From assembly GCA_947179485.1 (NCBI GenBank), contig OX359246.1, forward strand, positions 52,493,632 to 52,557,631: 64,000 nt of DNA. Direction: 5' to 3'. Positions within the stretch are counted from its first letter, which is position 1. Each line of letters begins with the position of its first letter. Source of the DNA: Allacma fusca (taxonomy: Eukaryota; Arthropoda; Collembola; Symphypleona; Sminthuridae). Shown here one piece after another: positions 54,579 to 64,000 of the stretch. A program made the position numbers and the translations under genes. The notes below the pieces were generated by a model. It saw only the letters and a program-made list of their open reading frames with translations, searched no databases and was not told the DNA's origin.

Positions 54579-54755
54579 ATGATTGTGAAGAGAACATTAT
54601 TGCGACTAGAACTTGAGGAGATCGTTCTTAGACGTCTGTCCGAATTGAAAGTGGACCACGATAGCATAATGTTTGTGATTAAACAAAATCAGCTGAGCGA
54701 CTTTGTGTTTGATGAGCTCGCACATTATAAATTCGACATCAACGATGCTCTCTAA
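54579..54755 (+). CDS. Short unknown open frame
   Basis: 58 codons from ATG 54579, starting 'MIVKRTLLRLELEEIVLRRL' and containing 'FVFDELAHYKFDIND', ending at TAA 54753. It looks like a helical, charged protein but is not recognised. It may be an upstream part of the EnSpm-like relic or chance. Confidence 0.25.
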   Translation: MIVKRTLLRLELEEIVLRRLSELKVDHDSIMFVIKQNQLSDFVFDELAHYKFDINDAL

Positions 54756-55744
54756 TATTTAGTATTCACAATAACTACGCCAGTGTAATCACCAAATATT
54801 TGGTTCCGTTGTATTTCCTAAGGCCAAATGGATTGCAAAGTAAAATGTAGAGTTGGTTTATTTCTTTAGTCAGGTTTTAAGGTCCAGTTCGCTGTATGTA
54901 TTTGTACTTTTTAACAGGAGGGGTACTTTGCCAGATTTGGTGGCAAGGACTTGAATAAAACTCAATTCGATTATTTCTCGAGTTATTTCTGATCAACTGG
55001 TAGCAGTAAATACCTTGACAGAAAAGGTAAAACGGCGTATTGAATTTCGGAAGTTTATTAATGTTAGTAAGTAAATCCAACCATTTTATAGTGTTTTTTG
55101 TAGTTTTAAGTTATAACAATCATTTAAGTTGTCAATTGAATTATTTTAAAAACAGCATTTTTAAATTAGGAGCTACACGAAAGAATCCTGTATGCAAATA
55201 CGAGCAGGAGACTGACATCAACGCTTGTGTAATGAATTGGCTTCGGTATGCGTCTGACCAAATGACACGTAGATCGCACAAGAAGAAAAGGTGAAAGTCT
55301 GGAAGGAGTCTGGGAGTGAGGTCGTACAAGTACATGTAATCATATCGTGGCAAATGTGAATTCTTTGGCTTAAAATGATTTGAGCCACAATTTATTATAA
55401 AACGGATCAGAGCATGGTGACCGAAGTATTATTAGTGAACATTATTTTATCACTGAACACAGACAGCTGTAGTAATTCAAATGAGGTTGTTAGTAGTACG
55501 GAGCAAATGTTTAAACTAGGCCAACCAACTTTTTTTAGTGATAAATTTATTAACATTTATTCCAGTGAGAATGAGGCAAATAATGATGTGAATTAAAGGA
55601 AAGCATTGCGAATTTGCCGGGTATCTTTTAACGCTAAATTTGTTTTAAAACATTTTAACCGATATTAGGGGGGAAATGTTAATGTTTTATTTTTTATATT
55701 TGTAGTGCGTATCTTTTACGGAATCCGATTTATATCCACTCTTA
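54756..55744. other. Unassigned stretch
   Basis: Plus-strand frames at 55040-55294 (its second half 'ATRKNPVCKYEQETDINACV' looks exon-like) and 55414-55596 are open but not recognised. They precede the EnSpm-like transposase and could be its eroded N-terminal part. Confidence 0.3.
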
Positions 55745-56530
55745 TTTTAATCAGTTTGTTCAAAATACGAAGGTGTAAACAGTAATGATAGACAAATTTC
55801 AGTCGATCTATTTAGTATTATAGTTAACTCTCGGTCATTCCTGAAGGGTTGCGTGAATTTTAATTCCTATTTTGGATGCGAAGAATGTGAGATAAAAGGT
55901 AGTTGGAAGGACTAATTTTTAAAGATTTTAACTGTCGAGAATTTGCATCATTTATGCTTCAAGAAGATACAAATCTACATGTTTGGGATTAACCGCTTAA
56001 TAAATTACAATTAGAATTAGTCTTACAGATACAAGTAGACTATATACACCTCGCATGTCTCGGCGTAAGGCAAAAATTATTACAAATTTTGATAAAATGT
56101 TCTAACAAAGATGAGGGCTCTGGTAGCAGCGATATTCAAAGAGTTGCTGCAAGAATTAAAGCAACCAACAATTATGTACGTAGAGAATTTTATAGAAAAC
56201 CCCGATCGCTATTAGAAATTGGTCGCTGGAAAGCAACGGAACTGAGGTCATTCTCATCATTACTACGGAAGCGGATTTTTTGATAATATGTATTGTAACT
56301 TATATACTTTTAAGTGATAACGCTAACGTAACAGTATGGAATACAATAGCTCTTACTATGTACGTAAACTATGTTAATTTAGTTTCAATATAATACTGAA
56401 ATGTTGGTTTACAACATTCACATTCTCATTTAGAGGATGATGCGTTGTTGTATCAAAGCTTAAATATCATGCATAAGTGCTTTCATTTTTTCAAATTATA
56501 TGAAGATTATGAAGCGTATGCTAAGATGTA
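55745..56530 (+). pseudogene. Animal EnSpm/CACTA-like transposase remnant
   Basis: Plus-strand pieces in order: 'FLKGCVNFNSYFGCEECEIK' near 55835 (family: Y-L-K-x-x-K-G-H-x-x-Y-x-x-C-x-x-C), 'DYIHLACLGVRQKLLQILIK' near 56040 (family: D-Y-M-H-x-x-C-L-G-V-M), 'REFYRKPRSLLEIGRWKATE' near 56195 (very characteristic KPR-L-WKATEFR), and 'EMLVYNIH' then 'HLEDDALLYQ' near 56410. This motif series belongs to large transposase-like proteins of many invertebrates, related to tnp2/EnSpm. Frameshifts separate the pieces, and a GP-rich stretch after WKATE is missing. No CACTA ends were found nearby; the right side is cut by the hAT element at 56586. Confidence 0.62.
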
Positions 56531-56585
56531 AGCATAGTTATTTATGGCAAGTTATTCGTAGAATTTCTAGAGTCTAGCGTACAAC

Positions 56586-58268
56586 TAGGGTTTCCAGACG
56601 TCCCGGAATGCCCGCGACAGTCCCGGAATGACAGTCGTTGTCCGGTGTCCCGGAAGGGTGTATTCCGGGACACGTAATTGTCCCGGAAAGGTCGAGCTCA
56701 TAAAGTCAGGATCATTATTAGAGTTTTTAAGGCAAAAATAAAATATTTCGTTCTAGAGGAGCTCGATTCAAACGAGAGCCCCATGTGCCATCTACGTGAT
56801 TACAAGCGTAATAAAATCGCTTAAGTATCAGGTAATAATTAAAAAGGTCTAGGTTTTACAACTCTGTATGGGAAGAGGCTGTCGATTCAAAAAATTGGTT
56901 ACGTCGAAATGGCAAGGATAACCAGACCCCTGCTAGGGTTTTAGTGTGTAAAGCGACTTTCTTCGTGAAGTATGAAGAATTTGGGTTTGTTAAATCTCAC
57001 GCGTAAAGTTCCTAAAAACCTAGAGAAAGCAGGTGCTGTAACTAAAAAAGTTCAGATTTTTTTAAACCGCAAAATCTGGAGACGATTAAAAATTCAACAT
57101 TTTTGCTGTTACAGTGCGAACAATGCGACCGTAAATTACGGTCGCCAAAATTATGCGTTTTAGAAATTCCAGGAAGAAAATCCATCAATTGTTGCTGCTA
57201 ATTGCAAACATTACATTATACACAAAGCTGTGAAAAATGCATGCAATAAGGAATCAATGGATGCTGAAGGTTTAGCTTTAAAGGTTTTTAGCGAATCTAG
57301 CTCGTCTGCGCAGAGACTAGACTCGTTAAAACAGTTATGTAAATTTGTGGAACTGGCTTTCCTTACTTCCAGCACTGGACAGATTCCTTTCTAATAGGTC
57401 AGCTTCGAAGTCATATTTTCTTTTTAAGGAACAAAGTGGCTGCCCTGTTGTTAATCGCAAGGTTGTATGTCATAACAGCAATAAAGTTGCTGCGAAAGTA
57501 GTGCCTAACCGAATGTTACCTATATATTGTGCACATTATTTTACAATAAATGAATTCGCCCATTTTAATGTTGGAGTGTAACTATTGTACTTCTACGGAA
57601 GTTTAAGCCAGAATTAAATCTCTTCTGGAAAGCTCTGTAAACCAATTCGATAAATTCTTGGAAGTAGCGCTAATGAAATTCTGAAAAACTTACCCACGCA
57701 ACAAAACAAAAGCGCTTTGAAAAGGAAGCTTTGGATTTTCTTGAAATCACTGCAGACCTATTTAAGCAGACATTTTGATTTCAGTGACACTCAATTGTTT
57801 TTGAAAATGGAACTACTAAATTTGAAATCAGGGGAATTTTTAGTATCTAAGACTTATTTACTAAATATTGCCGTTGTACTCGGTATTAAATTAAACGAGG
57901 ACCAACTGTACAATGAATTTTGCTTACTTCGTCAAACTTGTTGTGTCCTGAACTATTCAAGCTTGTATCGTTCGTGCTATTAATTCCTGTTAGCAACGAT
58001 TGTGCAGAGTTATTTCAGCGTAATGACAAAAGTTTGGACAGCTGAGAGAAACTTAATGTCAACAAAACTTGTGAAGGCAGAGCTTCAAGTCAGGCGCAAT
58101 GTGCCCTTTTCATGTTGTGAGTTGGTTTCTTTTTTGAACAAACCGGAAAACAATAAAATGTTATTAGGTGCCAAAAAGGCTGAAAAATGTAAGTAGGAAT
58201 CGTGTACACGTAAACAAAATTTAAAATTATTTTGTCCCGGAATGACGTTTCAAAAAGTGGAAACCCTA
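56586..58268 (+). mobile_element. hAT element with decayed transposase
   Basis: The inverted ends TAGGGTTTCCAGACGTCCCG and, at the right, GGAAACCCTA, each with several TCCCGGAATG words inside, bound 1683 bp containing a hAT transposase on the plus strand. No 8-bp duplication could be matched (CGTACAAC against GCACTGAT), so an end may be shifted or the flank mutated. Confidence 0.85.
56860..58196 (+). pseudogene. hAT transposase (BED finger, RNase-H core, dimerisation domain)
   Basis: Frames in order. First is a BED-finger-like stretch with 'CKATFFVKYEEFGFVKSHA' (near 56955). Then 'VAANCKHYIIHKAVKNAC' (near 57200) is the CxxH-like insertion of the catalytic core. 'WNWLSLLPALDRFLSNRSAS' (57350, usually TRWLSLLPAIDRLL) follows. 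'LNEDQLYNEFCLLRQTC' lies at about 57890. The C-terminal dimerisation region has 'FSVMTKVWTAERNLMSTKLV' and 'KAELQVRRN' (58000-58100), matching VFSxMxxxWTxERN. At least five shifts or stops break it, and the N-terminal catalytic Asp region is not readable. It is a separate lineage from the non-autonomous families in the window, since its ends differ from theirs. Confidence 0.82.
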
Positions 58269-58934
58269 GCACTGATTGTAGAAATTAAAAGCCAAACGGA
58301 TTACGAATCAAGACCTGTCGTATAGACTTGTTGCATGCCGAAATCGTGCGGGATTATAATAAGAGCAGCGCTTTAAATAAACGGGCGCAAAAAGCCCTTT
58401 AATAATAAAGATATTACTATTAATAGCTGCAAATAAAACATCAAATACTTGCCAGCATCATAATTTGTAAAAAACTAAGATGCAAAATACTACGACGATT
58501 GGAGTAGGTTTAAAATGCAAGATACATGATAAGTATTTTGTAATTTAGATAGTATTTTGTAAGTATTTCAAGTACTGCACATATCTGCGTATAACCGATT
58601 TGTTATACACAAATTGGGCACTGAGATGTTCAGGTTCTCAAATCAGGACTCCAAACTGAGGTCAAATTATTTGGGACCAAAGAATCTGACTATTTTTCGT
58701 TTGTATATATATCTCTTGTGTATTTAATACTCTATATTTTTACTAAAGTTGTTCGTCCCACTATTTCTTATTTTAAACAAGTTACACTTTTTCTCCGACG
58801 TCATTTGTCATTTTTACTCATTTTAAAGACTACTAAGATCTTATTTATTAAGTAGTAACTAATCAGTTCACTAATTAGGCACCAAAGTCACAACAGTTGA
58901 CTCTCCTTATAGCGTCTCTCTCTCTCTTGTTATT
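58269..58934. other. No gene seen
   Basis: AT-rich sequence ending in a (CT)n run at about 58915-58930 where the gypsy element breaks off. Confidence 0.4.
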
Positions 58935-59480
58935 ATGGATGTTGTTGCGGTGGTTCGTAATGATGTGCCCTCGGAGGAAAATGGATGGAAACCAATATAA
59001 TGGAATTAAATGGCAAAATTAAAGGAATTGAAAGAGAGAGATGAGTTGATGGGGAAAAAGTGTAGAAGGTAGAGATGCACTGGGAATAAACTGAAATTCT
59101 TCGGGCTGTTTTTGTCCACGGGGAGTTTTTCTTTCTTGACAAAATGTACATGATTGTATAAATTCCTTGATGTCTTTACTCATTGTTTTCCAGTAGTAAC
59201 TTTGTTGTATTTCTTTCAGAGCCTTATTATGTCCTGTGTGGGACACGGGATTATGGTGACGTTTAATTATATCTGTTATCATGTGTTGGGGAATCATGAG
59301 TAGAGATTTTTCTCCAAGTTTGTTGTTATGTTTATACAAAATGTCATTGTATAATGTGTAGTTTGAACGGAGTATCCAATTTGTTGGAAGTTTATGTATT
59401 ATTTCCAGGAGAGCAGGATCTTGTTCTTGTTCCTGTTTGAGAATACCAATGTCTATAGTATGAATAGAGAGGCAAGCATC
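58935..59480 (-). pseudogene. Gypsy integrase N-terminal zinc domain, truncated
   Basis: Minus-strand frame with 'HHNPVSHTGHNKALKEIQQS', 'YYWKTMSKDIKEFIQSC' and 'CTFCQERKTPRG', i.e. the H-x3..4-H...C-x2-C zinc domain plus the usual YYWPxM linker. The frame continues to 59019, but the catalytic core (DxxGP) is not readable. The alternative frame 59151-58933 carries a poorly matching continuation, so the core start is frameshifted and then lost. Without the core the enzyme could not integrate DNA. Confidence 0.8.
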
Positions 59481-60065
59481 GTCGTCTGTCTGTGAGTGTG
59501 CTGGCTCTGTAAAAGGATTGCGGCTGAGGCAGTCTGCAACCTTATGAGTTGTGCCTTTGACGTATTTTATTTTGATGTCGTAGGGCATCAGTAGAAGTTG
59601 TAGTCGTTGGAGTTTGGGATCCAAGCTATCCTTACTTTTCATGATGTAACACAGGCTGTGATGATCTGTGCGTACTGTAAAGTGTATTCCAAGTACTCCT
59701 GTAGTTTCATGACGGACCATGTAATGGCCAGAAGTTCTAAAAGGCGTATATGATATTTTGCCTCATACTTATTTAGTCTGCGACTAAGAAAGAAGACTGG
59801 ATGCTCCAGTCCATCTGGGTGTAATTGAGTTAACTATGCACCAAGGCCTTGGTAAGACGCGTCTGTGTATAAAAATGTTTCCTTCTGAGGGTCGTAGTGG
59901 GCTAAAATAGGTTTACACAATAATAAATTTTTGAGAGCCTTAAATGTGTTGTCGCATTCATGATTCCACAGGAACGGTGTGTTCTTTTTTGTGAGTTCTC
60001 ATAATGGTGCTGCTATATGTGCAAAATTCGGCACAAATCTTCGAAAGAAGTTATCCATTCCAAGA
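59481..60065 (-). pseudogene. Gypsy RNase H
   Basis: Minus-strand pieces are 'DNFFRRFVPNFAHIAAPL' (end of RT thumb) and 'TFLYTDASYQGLGA' with the first catalytic Asp in YTDAS. 'HPVFFLSRRLNKYEAKY' (the Glu-bearing helix region) follows. In the long frame from 59720 come 'HFTVRTDHHSLCYIMKSKDS', 'LDPKLQRLQL' and 'HKVADCLSRNP'. A shift near 60065, a TGA near 60003 and at least two more breaks before 59720 separate them. It would degrade RNA in the RNA-DNA hybrid. Confidence 0.8.
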
Positions 60066-60785
60066 CTGAACAGAAGTGATGTTAGTGGGTGCGGGCATCT
60101 GCCTTAATCCATTTAAATTGTCATCGTAGGGTTGAATTCCATATGCGGTGATAGTAAAACCAAGGAGGTTGATAGTTTCATATCCAAACTTGCATTTCGT
60201 GGGCTCAAATTTGAGGTTATGCTGGGCGAAGCGTATGAAGATTTTCCGCAGTTTAGAAATATGTTCGTCAATGGTTTGGCTAGCAATAACAATGTCATCG
60301 ACATATGCCAGGGCGGTGTTGTACTTGAATTCTGCTAGAATTACATCTATTGCTCTATAAAAATGAGATGGAGAGTTTTTTATACCAAAAGGCATGTCCT
60401 TGTACTGATACTGTCCATTTCGGGTGATAAAGCTGAGCTTTTCGCGGGAGCTTTCGTCTACTGTTATTTGGTGAAATCCCAATGCTAAGTCGAGTGTAGA
60501 AAAATATTTCTGATTCTGTAATCTTCTTAGGATTTCATCAATGGAAGGTAGTGGCCAGTGCATAGCTTTAGTAATTGCACTGAGGGACCCAAAATCGATA
60601 ACCATACGTGGCTTGCGTATGCCCTGGTCATTGGGTTTTTTGAAAACAATGATGACGGGACTTGAGAAGGGTGAAGTAGAGGGCTCAATTATGTCATTAT
60701 GTAATAGTTTTTTCACCTCTGCATCAATAATGGCATCTTGATATGAGGAGGTTTTATAGGGTTTGTGAGCTACTATACCTCCATG
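60051..60785 (-). pseudogene. Gypsy reverse transcriptase
   Basis: A minus-strand frame of 221 codons, open to 60051, contains 'PFSSPVIIVFKK' and 'RMVIDFGSLSAIT' (normally DYR-LN). 'YFSTLDLALGFHQITVDESS' (motif A Asp), 'MPFGIKNSPSHFYRAIDVIL' (motif B) and the intact 'LAYVDDIVIAS' catalytic box follow. The linker before it is in frame across a single TAA at about 60786. All catalytic aspartates are present, making this the best preserved polymerase domain in the window. It copies the genomic RNA of the element in cytoplasmic particles. Confidence 0.9.
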
Positions 60786-62100
60786 TTAAAGTTCTACCTT
60801 AAATGGGATCGTTGAGCATTTACCGAGCTCACGAGGATGAAAAGCGAAAGAGCTCCTGTATTCTCTTAATAATGTACGGAGTTTAGTTTGATCATCATGA
60901 TTTAGGTCATGATTTATTTTAAATGATGCGATTTCATTCCCTAATTGGGAAGAATCGATCGCATTTATAGGTATAGGTTGCATAGAATTATCGTGTGTGT
61001 CAAAAGGGGTTAAATTTCCTCGACCCAAACCGTCTGGTAAGGTTACAGTCATAGAAGTTGGATTTGTAAGAAGGAAGAATTGAGAATTTGGAGAGAGGAT
61101 TGCATGAGGAGCAAGAATGTGATACTGTGCATGTAAAGAACTGTGAGGTTGGAAGTAAAGAGGTGAAGTTTGTTCAATTGAGTGTATAGTTGCAATGGTT
61201 ACATGAGACCGGGGTTGAATGACCTTAGGTCCGGCGACGCGGAGAACAGCGTCTTCCATGGTGTTGGAAACACACAAAATAGGAATTGTTGTAAATTTGG
61301 ACGGTTTAGAAGGTTTAGTTGATACGGATGATATGGCAGTAGGTGGAGTGTTAAAAGTAGTTCTACGGGAATTAGAGATACGTCGGCGGAGTGGATGGGA
61401 TGAGCTATGGAAGTAGTCCTGGTCTGTGTCATCGGAAGAATATTCTGGCGTTGGAGAATATTTTACTTTAGGTGATGAATATTTATTCCCATGTGTAGTT
61501 TTATTTTTCGTTGTTGGAATAGTTTGAGAAGCTGTGTCCTGAAAAGTGGGAAGAGTTTGTGTAGACGTTAAGACTTGAAAAGAGGTCACAGCTGGTGTAG
61601 AAAGGGATAAGCAAGGGTTGGGCTGTAAGTTTCTTTCCTGGTCTTTGTCTGAATACGATTTATTTGACAACTGTGTTCTGGTTGAATAGTTTTCTTGGGG
61701 TTCCACTGATATTTCGCACTGTTCCTTGGGTGCATTGTCGTGTTGTAGAAGAGTATGGATTAAGGGAATGTGTCCGGTAAACGTGTTGAAGATTGTATTG
61801 TGTTGAGTGTTGATAACGAAACCTCCTTTTGAGTATAAGAAATCTGTTCCCAGGATGCAGCGAATAGCTGTGGAAGGAGCAATGATGAAAGGGTGTAGAA
61901 ATGTACATTTTCCTATCTTGATTTTGACAAGAGCTAGTCCGGTATTGGGCATGGTATTTCCTGAGGCATCTATAGTTGTAAGTTTACTCTCCGTGATTCG
62001 TGAACCAGGAGGTACGTATTATGGATGGATGAGAGAAGCAGCTGCTCCTGTGTCGATAAGACATGGGAGGCTAATTTCGTTGATTTTGACAATGATTTAA
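60786..62100 (-). pseudogene. Gypsy aspartic protease and pol linker
   Basis: In the pol frame from about 62097, 'EISLPCLIDTGAAASLIHP' contains the catalytic DTGA, then one TAA. A 388-codon open frame follows: 'KIGKCTFLHPFIIAPSTAIR' and 'ILGTDFLYSKGGFVI' (the ILGxDFL flap and end of the retropepsin). A long Ser/Thr/Pro-rich linker leads to 'LLREYRSSFAFHPRELGKCS', the usual entry to the reverse transcriptase. The linker of about 250 residues is long for the family. The protease would mature Gag-Pol. The frame differs from gag by one base, so a frameshift mechanism or an indel joins them. Confidence 0.82.
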
Positions 62101-62163
62101 GTGAGCATGATAAGGAGTGCACACTGATGTGAGTAGTACGTTCCGTAGTTATTGAAGGGATTA

Positions 62164-62664
62164 TTAGTGGCTGTCTTGAGAGTTTTGGTGGTCTGCGGCT
62201 TGTATAGGCAGAAGCTGGCGTCGGGGCAGGCCTTGTGGAGCCTGCCCATTGTAGTTTAAAGCCTGGGTCTGTAATTGTTGTTGCCTTTCTTCACGTCGTC
62301 GTTGAATATATTGTGGAAATTGTTGGTAATGCATGGACATAGATTGACGGCAACGGTTTGCATGATGGCCAGGACGGGAGCAACGACCACAAAATTCTGG
62401 GGATTGAGTAGCTGTGTTCTGAGGCTGAGTAGGTTGAGTCGGGCAATACCGTGCCGTATGGCCGGTTTGGTTACATTTGTAACATGTGTATGTTCGTGGA
62501 ATGTTAGAGCCTTGTCCAGGCTGGAAGTTGTTGTGATATTGTGAGCGCTGTGGCTGAGCAAGTTGGGTGACTGCCATAAGGGGAGCTTCCTTAGCTTCTA
62601 ATTTTTCTATTCTCTCTAGAAGCGTGGCCAGGGTTTTTGCCAATACGTTGAAAGAGCTGGGGAA
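62164..62664 (-). pseudogene. Gypsy nucleocapsid with two CCHC knuckles
   Basis: A minus-strand frame with a short coiled coil ('LATLLERIEKLEAKEAPL') and two zinc knuckles, CYKCNQTGHTARYC and CGRCSRPGHHANRC, both exact C-x2-C-x4-H-x4-C. A Gln/Arg-rich tail follows. Upstream it is in the same frame as the capsid part, separated by one TGA at 62665. It binds the element's RNA for packaging. Confidence 0.88.
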
Positions 62665-63100
62665 TCAGAGGCTGTGTTCCGGATGAGATGTACATGATTC
62701 GTACTCTCGTAATGCATCCAGGAGATGAGTAAAATTCTTGATTTTGAGATTCTTGCTTGTTATAAAAATCTTGACAGTGGTGTCGAGTTTTTCCAATAAT
62801 GTTTTCACGGTAGTAGATTCTGGAAATGTGGACCAGTCTGTGCTTGCAGCAGACTTAACACGGAGTACAAACTTGGTTGGCTGTTCATGTGGAAATGGTG
62901 TCATAGATAATGCATCCAAAAGCTTACTTTTTCTGTCGGGAAAATCCCGTGGCATTTTATTCAAGAGTGCATCTCGAAACTTTGCGTAAGTTTGATGAGA
63001 GGTTGATGTAAGATTGTAGTAGTGGGACAGAAAGTCTTTGTCGGTTTTTGATGCATCAGAGAGTTTACGGTACACATATGATTTTTTCATTTTATCGTCG
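62665..63100 (-). pseudogene. Gypsy capsid region of Gag
   Basis: A minus-strand frame with 'YRKLSDASKTDKDFLSHYYN', 'FRDALLNKMPRDFPDRKSKL' and 'HEQPTKFVLRVKSAASTDW', a helical capsid-like region that precedes the knuckles. I recognise it by position and general Gag character rather than by specific motifs. A one-base shift near 63105 separates it from the N-terminal part. Confidence 0.7.
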
Positions 63101-63863
63101 GTTTGAAGGTGTTGAAAAAGTCATCACAACGTAATAGGAATTCTGATAGATCCTCTGAAGAGATTTTGGATGAAGGATAGGTGGGCTTATCAAATAAAAA
63201 TCGGTTGTAGTCCATTGTTGTGGTTTTCGGAGGAATAGGTGGAGGAATAGGTGGAGGAGTCGGAAGAGGAGAAGTTGAACGAGAAGAGGAAGAGCTGTTC
63301 GTAGCGGTGGTGAAATGGAGGGATTCTGAGTGTAGTGAACCTGAATCAGAGTCGGAATCAGGAGGAGGTGGAGGAGTTACGTTGATATTATAGAGAGGGT
63401 TATCACTGTCGTATGCGGCTGTAGTTACCGCGTCAGGAATAAGGACGGCTGTGTTGTCTTGTGAAGCTGTATGGGAATGAGTGGTATCGTGAGTGTCCGG
63501 AATAATGACGGGAGTGGAAAAAATGTCAGGATAGGTCTAAGTAGCAATGGAAATAAATTCCTGGTCAAACAGGAAGAGACCCTCCTTGTAAGCTTGCTGA
63601 GATGAGAAATGACAATGGTTATGGGTGTACTTGGAGATGAGCGAAAATTCCTGGACTAAACCTAAGTAATATGCGTAACTGAGAAGATGGGTAATGTCCT
63701 GAGTAGAATTTTGCGCAGCTTGGAGCCTTGTGGTCCAGGCGTTGATGACTGGAGTGTAGCTGTGTGTTTCTATGACAAATGTAGGGGTCTTAGTTGTGGA
63801 CACGGAAGGAGTAGTTTTTGTGACAGGAGTTGTAGTCACTGTTGGACAAAATTCAGAAGCCAA
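63101..63863 (-). pseudogene. Gypsy Gag N-terminal part with proline/serine-rich linker
   Basis: From 63863 the minus-strand frame reads a Thr-rich start, then helical sequence ('ITHLLSYAYYLGLVQEFSLI') and a TAG at 63537. Beyond the TAG, in the same frame, comes an acidic and proline-rich linker with a PPPPPDSDSDSGS run and a Ser-repeat. This leads to 'MDYNRFLFDKPTYPSSK' and 'EDLSEFLLRCDDF' at about 63120. A matching start codon upstream is not certain, because the same frame may extend past the window edge. Confidence 0.6.
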
Positions 63864-64000
63864 GAAGGTCGTTTGTATGTCCTCAATTTCTTCTATGATG
63901 GACGCAAATTCAGTGGAATTAGTCTGCCAAAGTGTAAAGATGCGGAGAATTCGGGCTACAATCCGTGTAAATGTTTCTCTGGTGTTGAGGATGGTACCGT

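Larger units (their letters stand above)
58935..64000 (-). mobile_element. Ty3/gypsy retrotransposon, both ends missing
   Basis: Minus-strand gag, protease, reverse transcriptase, RNase H and the start of integrase, in Ty3/gypsy order. The left side is truncated within integrase at about 58935, with no 3' LTR. The gag start and 5' LTR lie beyond the right edge or just short of it. Breaks are few: about three in gag and about six in pol. Confidence 0.9.

Overview
This is an AT-rich eukaryotic (invertebrate, probably arthropod) stretch made almost entirely of decayed, nested mobile elements. I could not find one host gene that I would defend. The element mix points to an arthropod-like genome: Polinton/Maverick remnants, several hAT families, Tc1/mariner, an animal EnSpm/CACTA-like transposase, a FLYWCH gene inside a long-TIR element, CR1/Jockey-group LINEs, BEL/Pao, Ty3/gypsy and a Penelope-like RT. 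The species cannot be named from the sequence alone. Almost every coding stretch carries stops or frameshifts.

Layout, 1-19 kb. A 39-bp minisatellite opens the window. A ruined Polinton then spreads over roughly 1.2-18.3 kb: minor capsid, adenovirus-type protease, retroviral-like integrase, protein-primed DNA polymerase B and a C2H2 zinc-finger protein. It has been broken up by a LINE (3.1-6.1 kb), a BEL-like remnant (about 7.1 kb), a 697-bp retroposon with a perfect 19-bp target duplication (9.7-10.4 kb), and a second LINE (11.3-16.7 kb) that split the polymerase gene. That second LINE carries a 5' inversion of the twin-priming type. It later received a hAT element, a smaller TIR element and a Penelope-like fragment, and underwent a perfect 381-bp tandem duplication.

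Layout, 19-36 kb. A gag-only LTR retrotransposon with paired 271-bp LTRs (20.9-24.0 kb) holds a small MITE. A minus-strand LINE follows (24.1-27.1 kb). Next is a 1.19-kb hAT derivative with two 41-bp minisatellite arrays flanking a captured piece of LINE. A LINE ORF1-like remnant, a BEL/Pao gag, and another LINE follow; that LINE (32.7-35.8 kb) is interrupted by a hAT derivative and by an element with TIRs of about 105 bp.

Layout, 36-64 kb. There is a 25-bp minisatellite, a long-TIR element carrying a two-exon FLYWCH gene, and a foldback element. Two hAT-inside-hAT nests follow (43-44.7 kb and 52.1-54.4 kb), with another hAT derivative at 41.5 kb. A 29-bp minisatellite, a 1264-bp mariner-like element, a second copy of the zinc-finger LINE, an EnSpm-like transposase relic and a hAT with its own decayed transposase come next. 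The window ends in a minus-strand Ty3/gypsy element whose gag-pol runs off the right edge.

Target-site duplications make much of the nesting order readable: 8 bp for hATs, TA for mariner-like elements, 19-20 bp for retroposons and 4 bp for the LTR element. Work was done by eye; alignments and database searches are named where they would decide a point.
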